This document shows positions 39,972 through 48,632 of a stretch of 64,000 bases of DNA, one piece after another. The notes under the pieces were generated by a model. That model did not search any database and was not told the origin of the DNA. It was given only the letters and a program-made list of their open reading frames with translations. How positions within the stretch are numbered: position 1 is the stretch's first letter; the number at the start of each line of letters is the position of its first letter. Both the position numbers and the translations under genes were made by a program. Source of the stretch: JBFWUM01 sp050247255 (GTDB taxonomy: Bacteria > Acidobacteriota > Vicinamibacteria > Vicinamibacterales > UBA2999). The DNA lies in NCBI GenBank assembly GCA_050247255.1, contig JBFWUM010000007.1, positions 1-64,000 of the forward strand, written 5' to 3'.

Positions 39972-40766
39972 TCACGGATCGAGACGCGCGAACGGGCTCT
40001 CGGTCTGCAGCATCTCGGCGACTGCCGTGCCACCTGGACGCGCCTCGAGGGCGCCCTCGCCCGGCGCCATCGGCTTGAACGCCGTGTAGCGCCCTTTGTC
40101 GTAGAAGAGGCGCGCCGCCTGGAAGCCGAACACCAGCGGGACCGGCCCCTCGAAGGCGATCTTGGAGGAGCCGCCGGATGCGGGCGCCACGTTCACCTTG
40201 GCGCCGACGATCTTCTGGATCTCGGGCACCTGCACGTCGAGCGATGCGCCGGAGGAATCCCTGGCGTCGACCACGAACCGGCGTGTCTTGATCGTGGAGA
40301 CGAGGATGTAGACCGCGTCGGCATCGAGCAGTTGCGCGGCGTGCGTGCTGAGCGGGTTGACGTCGGCGTCGGTCAGGTACTGATCGATCGCCGCCAGGTC
40401 GGCGCTGTCCTTGAGGACGTCGTGGAACTCGAACACCGCCGTCCTGGCCTGCTTGTAGCCGGCGTCGAGCCCCACGGTCGATCCACCCATGGCGCCGATG
40501 ACGCCGCCGAGGATCGAGAGACCGACGCCGAGCGACAGGTCGCGCGTCCGCTCGCCGGAGATGTCGGCCGCCGCGACGTTGTCGGTGATCGCCGGGAGCG
40601 GCGCGCGTTCGCCGGGCAGCAACACGGCGGTGAGGTCGCCGAGCCGCGTCAGGCGTGTGTCTTCGCGCACCAGCAACTGCAAGGGACGGAGGTCGGTGCG
40701 CGGCAGGCGCACGACGCTGTAGCCGAACGACTTGAGATAGGTGAGGAGCGGATCAGAATTGCCCAT
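39972..40766 (-). CDS. Bacterial gasdermin (bGSDM)
   Basis: A 264-residue pore-forming cell-death protein. The N-terminus MGNSDPLLTYLKSFGYSVVR, RTDLRPLQLLVRE, LSLGVGLSILGGVIGAMGGS and the terminal VPLVFGFQAARLFYDKGRYT follow the bacterial gasdermin pattern closely. In this family a short C-terminal peptide blocks the pore until a protease removes it; here the candidate is the last 25-30 residues after FKPM. Characterised members are palmitoylated on an N-terminal Cys, but this protein contains no Cys at all. The ATG is shared, on the other strand, with an alternative start of the EAD1 adaptor. Confidence 0.85.
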   Translation of the reverse strand: MGNSDPLLTYLKSFGYSVVRLPRTDLRPLQLLVREDTRLTRLGDLTAVLLPGERAPLPAITDNVAAADISGERTRDLSLGVGLSILGGVIGAMGGSTVGLDAGYKQARTAVFEFHDVLKDSADLAAIDQYLTDADVNPLSTHAAQLLDADAVYILVSTIKTRRFVVDARDSSGASLDVQVPEIQKIVGAKVNVAPASGGSSKIAFEGPVPLVFGFQAARLFYDKGRYTAFKPMAPGEGALEARPGGTAVAEMLQTESPFARLDP

Positions 40767-40806
40767 GGCGGACGCATTATCCATCGACGCAGTAGTTGAT
40801 GACGCG

Positions 40807-42090
40807 ATGGTGTTGACGGGATCACAGCAAGCTGAACTGCAGGACGCGCTCCTCAGCGCATACCCCAGCCGTTTCGCGGTGGAGCAGTTTCTCCGCTACG
40901 AGCTCGAGCAGAACTTGAACCTGCTGGCCGGTGATGTAGCGCTGCCCGAGATCGTCTTCCGCGTCATCGACTGGGCGCAGCAGGAGGGGAAGCTGCGGCT
41001 GCTCATCGAGAAGGCCTGCGCCGACAAGGCGGGAAATGCGGCGCTGCAGGCCTTTGCGACGCAGTTGGCCGAACAGTCGGATGATCCGGTGGAGGACGCG
41101 AAAGAACGTCCCGAGCGCGGCGAGACGGCAGCCCGCGGCCTCGAGACGCTCGAACAGCTCATGCGGTCTCCTGACGTGCGTGAGGCGGTTGCCGGCTTCG
41201 AGTCCGACTTCCGCGCCGCGGCGGTGCAGATCGAGGTGCTGGCGTTCTACAAGGACCTGCACGACCTGCTGCACACGCTGCAGTTCCAGTGTTACCGCGG
41301 CATCACGCAGGAGGCCAGGCGGTTTCCGGGCGACGACACCTCGCGCGAGATCCTCATCGACCACGAGTTGACGCTTGACGGACTGATCCGCCGGCTCGAC
41401 GAGGTGGCGGTGCGGCGGCGGGACACGGACGCGTCGGTCGGCTGGATTCCCGATCTGCGGGAGGCGCACGGCGAGTTCCAGGCGGCCATCCGGGACGCGG
41501 ACGCCAGGCGCCTGACGCGCGCGATCTGGCTGATGGACCGGGTGCTGGCGGTGCAGCCGTCGCAGATCAACACGCGCCTCAACGCCGCGGCGCGGGCGCT
41601 CCGGCTGACGCGCCTGGTGACGGCGCTGACCCTGCTGCGCGATCGCTTCCAGGCCAGCCGGCTCGAGCCGGCCAAGGTCCAGGCCTTTGCCGACAGCATC
41701 GCCAGCCTGACCGCGCTGCAGGACAGCGTCACCGCGCTCGTCACCGAACACGATCGCTGGCAGGCGCTCGACCTCGACCTGCGGCGCATCCAGCAGAACC
41801 TGAAGAGCGACGTGATCGAGCTCGAACTGTCGTGGGAGCGGGTCGCCATCATGCTGGCGCCGCTCTGCGCCGCCGATGAATCGTGGGCGGCTGCGCTGCG
41901 CACGACCCTCGAGACGGTCACGGCCAGCATTGCCGAGCACGATGAAAGCCGCGAGCGCCAGGCGTTCCATCGCCTGTACGCGCAGTGCGCCGATCGCTTC
42001 TACCGCGTCGACACCGCGCTCAAGCGTGTGTGCGAGAGCCTTCGCACCGTCGCTGAACCGCTCACCACCCTCCTGGCCCTGATCCGATGA
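40807..42090 (+). CDS. EAD1-containing helical adaptor
   Basis: A 427-residue protein. An EAD1 domain spans about residues 1-90 (LTGSQQAELQDALLSAYPSR to AALQAFATQLAE) and aligns with that of the protease at GNAxLQAFA and EIVF. The remaining 330 residues are almost purely helical, without a recognised catalytic motif. The expected role is homotypic EAD1 binding that links the STAND protein to the protease. Start choice: ATG at 40807 puts the EAD1 at the N-terminus as in the protease; ATG at 40765 would add 14 residues. Coupled to the STAND gene by a 4-bp overlap. Confidence 0.75.
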   Translation: MVLTGSQQAELQDALLSAYPSRFAVEQFLRYELEQNLNLLAGDVALPEIVFRVIDWAQQEGKLRLLIEKACADKAGNAALQAFATQLAEQSDDPVEDAKERPERGETAARGLETLEQLMRSPDVREAVAGFESDFRAAAVQIEVLAFYKDLHDLLHTLQFQCYRGITQEARRFPGDDTSREILIDHELTLDGLIRRLDEVAVRRRDTDASVGWIPDLREAHGEFQAAIRDADARRLTRAIWLMDRVLAVQPSQINTRLNAAARALRLTRLVTALTLLRDRFQASRLEPAKVQAFADSIASLTALQDSVTALVTEHDRWQALDLDLRRIQQNLKSDVIELELSWERVAIMLAPLCAADESWAAALRTTLETVTASIAEHDESRERQAFHRLYAQCADRFYRVDTALKRVCESLRTVAEPLTTLLALIR

Positions 42091-44414
42091 TGCACCCTGG
42101 TGATGGCGATGCCCGCGCGTCCTTCCCCTCCTTCGCCGCCCTGCGGACGGCGCACACCGACCTGCTGCGGCTCTATCGCGGTGCCGGCGGATCGCCGACG
42201 CTGCTCGACCAGGCCGAGGCGTTCATCTGCGCCGGCGCCGCCACCGGCGCCGTGCTCGACGATGACGAAGAGCGGATGGGGGCGCAAAGCCTGCTCGACT
42301 ACTGGTCGGCGATCCTGAGCCGCGCCGAGCGGCCGCCGTCGAGCGCGTTCCTCGAGCCGTTCAACCCGGAGATGGCGCCGGCCCTGCCCGACAGCGCCTG
42401 CCCGTACGTCGGCCTCGAGGCGTTTGGCGAGTCGAAGAAGCGGCTGTTCTTCGGCCGCGAGCAGGTGGTGCGCGACGTGCTGGCACTGCTGCCGCACCGC
42501 CGCTTCCTTGCCGTGGTCGGGCCGCTCGGCTCGGGCAAGTCGTCGCTGGTGCTCGGCGCGATCATTCCCGCGCTCAAAGCCGGGAAGTTGCCCGGCAGCG
42601 CCGCGTGCCGCTTCTATCCGCCGTTCACCCCCGGGGCCGAGCCGCTCGACGCGTTGGCGAGGGCGGTGGGCGCGACCGCCCAGGCGGGGAGCGCAGGCCT
42701 GCAGCCGGAGGACATCGTGCGCGCGGTGGACGGCGGCGGCGAGCAGCCGGCGGTCATCGTGGCGGATCGACTGGAAGAGATCTTCACGCGCTGCGCCTCG
42801 TCGGACGCGCGCGATGCGTTCGCGGCGGCGTTGGTCGCGCTCTCGGAGTCGCCGAACCGCCACCTCGTCATCGTCACCCTCCGCAGCGACTTCGAAGCGC
42901 AGATTGCCGCGGTGCCGCCGCTGCATGCCCGCTTCGGCGACGCGGCGTTCCGCGTGCCGCCGCTCAGCGCCGCGGAACTCCGCGACGTGATCTGCCGGCC
43001 GGCGGAGCAGGTCGGGCTGAAGTTCGAGCCGGGCCTGGTCGATCGCCTGGTCAAGGAAACGCTCGGCGAGCCGGCGGGGCTGCCGCTGCTGCAGTTCTCG
43101 CTGCTCAAGCTGTGGGACCTGCGCGACCACAACCGGCTGACGCTCGATGCCTATCGCCGCATCGGCGGCGGCCGGCGGGCGCTGGCCGCGGCCGCCGACG
43201 AGCTCTACGAGTCGCTCGACCAGAAGGGGCGCGAGGCGCTCCGCGTGCTGCTGCTGCGGATGGTGCGCCCGGTGATCGGCGGCGAGATCGTGACCGTGGC
43301 CGTGCACCCGCGCGCGGCGTACGACGCGGCCGACCCGGTGAGCGTGGACGACGTGGTGTCGCGGCTGGTGTCGGCGCGGCTGGCGCGCATGGTGTCGGGG
43401 GAAGACGGCGGCGAGCAGCTGATCGAGCTGGCGCACGGCGCGCTGGTGTGGAACTGGCCGCGGCTGGTCGAATGGCTCGACGAAGAGCGGATGGCGTCGC
43501 GCCGCCGGCTGCGGCTGACGAGCGCCGCGGAGCAGTGGCACCAGCACGGGCGTGATCCGGGCGGACTCCTCGGCGGCTCGCTGCTCGAGGAGGCGCAAAG
43601 CTACGGCGATCTCTCGCCGCTGGAACAGGCCCTCGTCGCGGCAAGCACCGAGGCGGCGAAGGCCGCCGAGGAGGAGGAAGATCGCCGGCGCAACCGGGAG
43701 CTCGAACAGACGCTGGCGCTCGTCGAGCTCGAACGGCGTCGCGCCGACGAGCAGGGGCAGGCCGCCCAGGCCCTGAAGATGCGCAACCGCTCGCTGGTGA
43801 CGCTGATCGGCGCGGTCGTGGTGCTGCTGTTCATCGCCATCGCCGGGTGGATTCTCGCCGAGCGCAAGCAGCAGACCGTTGAAGCCCTCATTGCGGGGCG
43901 CGGCGTCGTCGTCGAAACGCCGACCTTGCCGGCGTCGTCCGACGCGGCGGCCGAGGCGCCAGTCCCGGTCGGCGCGGCGCCGGCACCCGCGGCGCCGGCG
44001 CCAGCGGCGCGGCCGCCGCTCGAAGCCCGTCGCCCGCCGGTGTCGGTGGCGCCGCCCGCGGTGGCCTTCGCTGCGCCTCCGGACGTGCTGCAGCGGGTGC
44101 GGCTGCGCGCATCGCGGCGCCCGGTGGGGCGGCAGATTACCGGCACCGAGTTGCCCGCCTATGCGTTCTCACTGTGGGTCGATGGCCCGGCCGATGCGCT
44201 GCAGGCGATCGACGAGGTGAGTTGGGAGTTCAACCACCCGACGTTCCGGCAGAAAGTCCAGGTCGGCCGCGACCGCAACGCCGGATTCCGCGTCGGCTAC
44301 ACCGGGTGGGGATGCCTGTCGGTCGTTGCGGTCACGCTCCACGTGCGAGGGGCCGTAGACCCGCCGCACGTGGACTTCAATATGTGCGCGTCGCTGGAAG
44401 AGATCGCGGAGTAA
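42087..44414 (+). CDS. nSTAND1 NTPase with a transmembrane helix and pYEATS-like domain
   Basis: A 775-residue multidomain protein. After a helical N-terminal region of about 100 residues, CPYVGLEAFGESKKRLFFGR opens the nSTAND1 module with Walker A GPLGSGKSS (about 145-153) and a Walker B-like VIVADRLEEIF (about 222). The winged-helix part ends LIELAHGALVWNWPRLVEWL. A coiled coil leads to a transmembrane helix (about 571-593), an Ala/Pro linker and a C-terminal domain (about 675-770) matching prokaryotic YEATS-like domains. STAND proteins are switch ATPases that oligomerise on sensing a trigger, so this is the likely sensor of the gasdermin system. Confidence 0.85.
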   Translation: MMHPGDGDARASFPSFAALRTAHTDLLRLYRGAGGSPTLLDQAEAFICAGAATGAVLDDDEERMGAQSLLDYWSAILSRAERPPSSAFLEPFNPEMAPALPDSACPYVGLEAFGESKKRLFFGREQVVRDVLALLPHRRFLAVVGPLGSGKSSLVLGAIIPALKAGKLPGSAACRFYPPFTPGAEPLDALARAVGATAQAGSAGLQPEDIVRAVDGGGEQPAVIVADRLEEIFTRCASSDARDAFAAALVALSESPNRHLVIVTLRSDFEAQIAAVPPLHARFGDAAFRVPPLSAAELRDVICRPAEQVGLKFEPGLVDRLVKETLGEPAGLPLLQFSLLKLWDLRDHNRLTLDAYRRIGGGRRALAAAADELYESLDQKGREALRVLLLRMVRPVIGGEIVTVAVHPRAAYDAADPVSVDDVVSRLVSARLARMVSGEDGGEQLIELAHGALVWNWPRLVEWLDEERMASRRRLRLTSAAEQWHQHGRDPGGLLGGSLLEEAQSYGDLSPLEQALVAASTEAAKAAEEEEDRRRNRELEQTLALVELERRRADEQGQAAQALKMRNRSLVTLIGAVVVLLFIAIAGWILAERKQQTVEALIAGRGVVVETPTLPASSDAAAEAPVPVGAAPAPAAPAPAARPPLEARRPPVSVAPPAVAFAAPPDVLQRVRLRASRRPVGRQITGTELPAYAFSLWVDGPADALQAIDEVSWEFNHPTFRQKVQVGRDRNAGFRVGYTGWGCLSVVAVTLHVRGAVDPPHVDFNMCASLEEIAE

Positions 44415-44486
44415 CGGGTCTTAACCACGGAATACACGAAATACACGAAGCTTCGTGATCTTCGTGCGCTTCGTGGTTTAAGCCCG
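44415..44486. repeat. Stop-anchored hairpin repeat (CACGAAG family)
   Basis: CGGGTCTTAACCACGG then TACACGAAATACACGAAG forms the left arm; the right arm reads back as CTTCGTG words ending GTGGTTTAAGCCCG. It begins directly after the STAND TAA, and the carboxylesterase TAA on the minus strand lies in the right arm. It separates two convergent genes. The outer sequence GGTTTAA...CCGTCTCCGTG is shared with the 14857-15128 element. Confidence 0.8.
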
Positions 44487-46139
44487 TCTCCGTGCCCTCA
44501 ACTCCGCGATCGCCCCGCGGGTGGTGCTGTTCGGGTCGTCCACCGCTTTGATCTCGCGATCGAACACCATCGTCTGGAAGCGCTCGGGCGTCCAGGCGTT
44601 CCAGCGCGGGATGCCGCTGTGGTTCGGGTTGCCGCTGCGCGCGAAGGCGGCCCAGGCGGCGCTCATCTTCTGCGCCAGTTCGGCGCGTTCCGGCGACGCG
44701 CCGGTCATGAACGAGATCAGGTCGGGATGGTTGAAGACGAACGGCAGCTCCATGCCGTGCATCGCGCGCAGCTTGCCGTTGTGCAGCGGTGACCGCCAGT
44801 TGAACTGGTAGAGGTACACCGGCGCGCGCCCCTGCGCGTGCTTGCGCTCGGCAATGGTGTGCCCGGCGAGCCGCAGCAGCGAGTTGTCGCCGGCGATGAT
44901 CGTGGCGATCTCGTCGAGCGACTGGCCCGGACGTTCCGTCTTATAGAGCCCGATGATGCGATCCGCATCGGCATCCTCGACCTGCAGCGTGCGTTTCACG
45001 CGGTCGCGCAGCTGCGCGTCGGTCGTGATGTCTGTGGTCCAGTACGGATCGTCGGGGTTGGCGTACGGAATCCCCTCGCACTCGTTGGAGCCGGTCATCA
45101 TCGGGATGTCGGCCGAGAGCGGCGACGCCGGCTCGAACGGGTGCGCCGGCAGCGTCTTGCCGTCGACCACCGGCACGAAGCGCAGCGACAGGTCCCGCGC
45201 CGGGCCCGTCTGGCCCGACTGGCCGCCGGCCGCGCCGCCGCCGGTGAGCGCCTCGACGATGCGCTCGGCCGGCAGCTCCTGCAGCCTGGCGGCATCGACC
45301 GGCCGCACGTCGAGGCGCGCGAGCAGCTGCTCCGAGGCTTCGACGATGTCCTCGGGTGTCTCCCCGCGGATGGCGGTCTCGGCGAGCGTGCTCATCATGA
45401 TGGCGCGGTGGAAGAGCCCCTTCGCCTCAGGGAGCGCCGTGAGCATGGCGGTCTTGCCGCCGCCGCCCGACTGGCCAAAGATGGTGACGTTGCCCGGATC
45501 GCCGCCGAACTGCGCGATGTTGTCACGCACCCAGCGCAGCGCATGCGCCAGGTCGCGCACGCCGAGGTTGGCGGAATCGGCGAAACGCTCGCCCGTTCCC
45601 GGCAGCCCGGCGAGCCAGAGGTAGGCAAACGCGTTCAGCCGGTGCGTCGTCGTGATGACGACGACGTCGTGGGCGCGGGCGAGGGCGGAACCGTCGTAGA
45701 AGATCGAGTTGCCGGATCCGGTCCGCTGGCCGCCGCCGTGGAACCAGACCATCACCGGGCGACGACCCTGGGTCCCCGGCGTCCAGATGTTCAGCCGCAG
45801 GCAGTCTTCGCTCATCGGCCCGCTGCCGGTGAGGACGTCGCCCACCTCGGGGATCATCGGGCGGAATGGCTGGTAGGCGCGGCGGCCGTACTCGACGGCA
45901 TCGCGAACGCCGGTCCACGGCTCGGGCGCCACCGCCGGCAGGAACCTTCGGGCGCCGGAGGTCGGTGCGCCGTACGGCACCCCCTTGAAGATCTGCAGGC
46001 CCGCGTCAGCAACGCCGCGGAGGCGGCCCGACTGGACTTCTACGACGGGGCCCGGGCTCGACTGGGCGCGCAGCCGCGCCTCGAGCATTGCCGCCCACAT
46101 CGCCCCGCCACTCACGCCAAGAAAGGTTCTGCGGTCCAT
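44478..46139 (-). CDS. Carboxylesterase type B, exported
   Basis: A 553-residue esterase/lipase. The family motifs are SEDCLRLNIWTP, VWFHGGGQRTG (oxyanion hole), nucleophile Ser in IFGQSGGGGK, the acidic residue in TGSNECEG and His in MHGMELPFVF. The N-terminus MDRRTFLGVSGGAMWAAML has the twin-arginine pattern, so it is probably exported folded by Tat. It would hydrolyse carboxylic esters; the substrate is unknown. The TAA stop is embedded in a hairpin repeat shared with the convergent STAND gene. Confidence 0.9.
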   Translation of the reverse strand: MDRRTFLGVSGGAMWAAMLEARLRAQSSPGPVVEVQSGRLRGVADAGLQIFKGVPYGAPTSGARRFLPAVAPEPWTGVRDAVEYGRRAYQPFRPMIPEVGDVLTGSGPMSEDCLRLNIWTPGTQGRRPVMVWFHGGGQRTGSGNSIFYDGSALARAHDVVVITTTHRLNAFAYLWLAGLPGTGERFADSANLGVRDLAHALRWVRDNIAQFGGDPGNVTIFGQSGGGGKTAMLTALPEAKGLFHRAIMMSTLAETAIRGETPEDIVEASEQLLARLDVRPVDAARLQELPAERIVEALTGGGAAGGQSGQTGPARDLSLRFVPVVDGKTLPAHPFEPASPLSADIPMMTGSNECEGIPYANPDDPYWTTDITTDAQLRDRVKRTLQVEDADADRIIGLYKTERPGQSLDEIATIIAGDNSLLRLAGHTIAERKHAQGRAPVYLYQFNWRSPLHNGKLRAMHGMELPFVFNHPDLISFMTGASPERAELAQKMSAAWAAFARSGNPNHSGIPRWNAWTPERFQTMVFDREIKAVDDPNSTTRGAIAELRARRRA

Positions 46140-46221
46140 TTCACGGCATTATCAGCGCTTTATCGGTTTGCTTTCATGACTTGTTGTGGGGAGGAGCGTA
46201 GATAGACACTCGGACAACCTT

Positions 46222-48624
46222 GTGAAGCGCCTGTTCATGGGAATGGCGGCGGCGTGGCTGTTGTTGGCCTGGACCGCCTCGGGGCAATCGGGACAAGCCG
46301 GCACGGGCCAGGCGCCATTGGGGGGAACGCCAGAAGCTGCGGCGACCGCCGTGGTTCAACAGTACTGTCTCGGCTGTCATAACGACCGCACGCGGACCGG
46401 CGGCCTGTCGCTGCAGGGGCGGCGCTTGCAGCCGGCGGATGCCGAGGTCTGGGAGAAGGTCGCGCGAAAGGTCAGCGCCGGGCAGATGCCGCCGGCGGGG
46501 CTGCCGCGTCCTGATGCCCCTGCGCTCGACCGCTTCGTGGGCACGGTAGAGGCGGCGCTGGACGGCTTCGCCGACGCGCGTCCGAACCCGGGCGTGACGG
46601 TGCTCCACCGCCTGAACCGCGCCGAGTACGCCAACGCCGTGCGCGACCTGCTGGCCCTCGACGTCGACGCCGCGGCGCTCCTGCCGGCCGACGAGACCAG
46701 CAACGGGTTCGACAACGTCGCCGACGCGCTGGGCCTGTCGCCGGCGGTCCTCGAGCGCTACCTGTCGGCCGCCGATCGCGTGAGCGCGCTCGCCGTCGGC
46801 GATGCGCCGAGCCGGCCGGTGGCGCAGACGCGGGTCGCCCGCGCCGACAGCCACCAGCTGCAGCACGTCGAGGGGCTGCCGCTTGGCACGCGCGGCGGGC
46901 TGCTGATCGACGAGACGATCCCCGCCGACGGCGAGTACCAGATCAGCGCCAGGCTCTATCGCACCAACAACGGCTTTACGCGCGGCCTCCAGTCGCCGCA
47001 CGACGTGGAGTTCCTGGTGGACGGGGCGCGCGTCTTCGGCACGACGGTCGGCGGCCAGGACGACTGGATGACGCTGCTGACGACGCCCGGGCCTGGTGCC
47101 GATCGGGTGGATGCGCGTCTGCAGGCGCGCGTCCGGCTGCAGGGAGGACCGCGGCGCATCGCGGTGACGTTTGTCGCCAAGCCGCGCGCCCAGAACCAGG
47201 CGTTTTTCGAGCCGCTGATCAATACGACCGACGTCGTCGACTCCGACGGTGTGCCGCGCATCGACAGCGTGACGATCACCGGTCCACTCACCGTCGAGGG
47301 GCCCGGCGATACGCCGAGCCGGCGGCGCATCTTCAGCTGCCGCGGCGACGGGAATGCTCAACGCGAGCGCGCGTGCGCCGAGCAGATCGCCCGCCGGCTG
47401 GCCCGGCTCGCGTATCGCCGCCCGGTCGCGAACGCCGAAATCGCCGACCTGCTCGAGTACTACGACCGGGGGCGGCGTGGCGACGGCACCTTCGAGGCGG
47501 GCGTGCAGATGGTCATCCGCCGCATGCTGGCCGACCCGGGCTTCCTCTTCCGCGCCGTCGAGGACCCGGCGCGCGTGGCGGCCGGCGCGGCGTTCAGCAT
47601 CAGCGATATCGAGCTCGCCTCGTCGCTTTCGTTCTTCCTGTGGAGCAGCATTCCCGACGAGGAGCTGTTGCGCGCGGCGGAAGCAGGCCGCCTGCGGAAC
47701 CGCGACGTGCTGCTGCCGCAGGTGCGGCGCATGCTGGCCGATCCGAAGGCCGGCGCCCTGGTCGAGAACTTCGCCGGGCAGTGGCTGCAGCTGCGCAACC
47801 TGCAGCGGGTGTCGCCCGACCCGATGAAATACCCGAACTGGGACGACAACCTGCGGCAGGCGTTCCGCCGCGAGACCGAGATGCTCTTCGAGAGCCTCAT
47901 GCGCGAGGACCGCAGCATCCTCGACCTGCTGCGCGCCGACTACACGTTCGTCAACGAGCGTCTGGCGGAGCACTACGGCATGCGCGGGGTCGTCGGCTCG
48001 CACTTCCGCCGCGTGCCGGTCACGAACCCGGCGCGGCGCGGGCTGCTCGGCCACGGCAGCATCCTCACGGTGACGTCGCACCCGAACCGGACCTCGCCGG
48101 TGAAGCGCGGCAAGTGGGTGCTCGAGCAGCTGCTCGGCGCGCCGCCGCCGCCGCCGCCTCCCAACGTGCCGCCGCTCGACGAATCGACGGGCCGGGCGCG
48201 GCCGCGGACGATGAAGGAGCGGATGGAGGAGCACCGCCGCAACCCGACCTGCGCCAACTGCCACTGGCTGATGGATCCGGTCGGCCTGGCGCTGGAGAAC
48301 TTCGACGGGGTCGGCGGCTACCGCGTCCGCGAAGCCGGCGTGCGCATCGACACCACGACGGAGCTTGCCGACGGCACGCCGATCGGCGACGTTACCGACC
48401 TGCGCGACGCCGTGCTCTCGCGGCCGCGCGTGTTGGCGCGGACGTTCACCGAAAACATGCTCGTGTATGCGCTCGGCCGCGGACTGACGGCCGACGACAT
48501 GCCGGCGGTGCGTGCCGTGCTGCGCGCGGCGGCCGCCAACGACTACCGCTTTTCATCCATCGTCGAGGGGATTGCGACCAGCCAACCGTTCCGGATGCGC
48601 CTGAAGGGGCCGTCCGCGGACTAG
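46222..48624 (+). CDS. DUF1592-type planctomycete cytochrome protein, copy 1
   Basis: An 800-residue exported protein of the DUF1587-DUF1595-DUF1592-DUF1588-DUF1585 series. A signal peptide is followed by a haem-type CLGCH (49-53), LHRLNRAEYANAVRDLLALD (DUF1587), LSFFLWSSIPDEELL (DUF1592), RRGLLGHGSILTVTSHPNRT (DUF1588) and a second CANCH (677-681). The proteins probably bind c-type haem in the periplasm; the reaction is unknown. A GTG start was chosen; ATG at 46237 is possible. It is followed 8 bp later by its DUF1552 partner. Confidence 0.85.
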   Translation: MKRLFMGMAAAWLLLAWTASGQSGQAGTGQAPLGGTPEAAATAVVQQYCLGCHNDRTRTGGLSLQGRRLQPADAEVWEKVARKVSAGQMPPAGLPRPDAPALDRFVGTVEAALDGFADARPNPGVTVLHRLNRAEYANAVRDLLALDVDAAALLPADETSNGFDNVADALGLSPAVLERYLSAADRVSALAVGDAPSRPVAQTRVARADSHQLQHVEGLPLGTRGGLLIDETIPADGEYQISARLYRTNNGFTRGLQSPHDVEFLVDGARVFGTTVGGQDDWMTLLTTPGPGADRVDARLQARVRLQGGPRRIAVTFVAKPRAQNQAFFEPLINTTDVVDSDGVPRIDSVTITGPLTVEGPGDTPSRRRIFSCRGDGNAQRERACAEQIARRLARLAYRRPVANAEIADLLEYYDRGRRGDGTFEAGVQMVIRRMLADPGFLFRAVEDPARVAAGAAFSISDIELASSLSFFLWSSIPDEELLRAAEAGRLRNRDVLLPQVRRMLADPKAGALVENFAGQWLQLRNLQRVSPDPMKYPNWDDNLRQAFRRETEMLFESLMREDRSILDLLRADYTFVNERLAEHYGMRGVVGSHFRRVPVTNPARRGLLGHGSILTVTSHPNRTSPVKRGKWVLEQLLGAPPPPPPPNVPPLDESTGRARPRTMKERMEEHRRNPTCANCHWLMDPVGLALENFDGVGGYRVREAGVRIDTTTELADGTPIGDVTDLRDAVLSRPRVLARTFTENMLVYALGRGLTADDMPAVRAVLRAAAANDYRFSSIVEGIATSQPFRMRLKGPSAD

Positions 48625-48632
48625 GGGGACTT

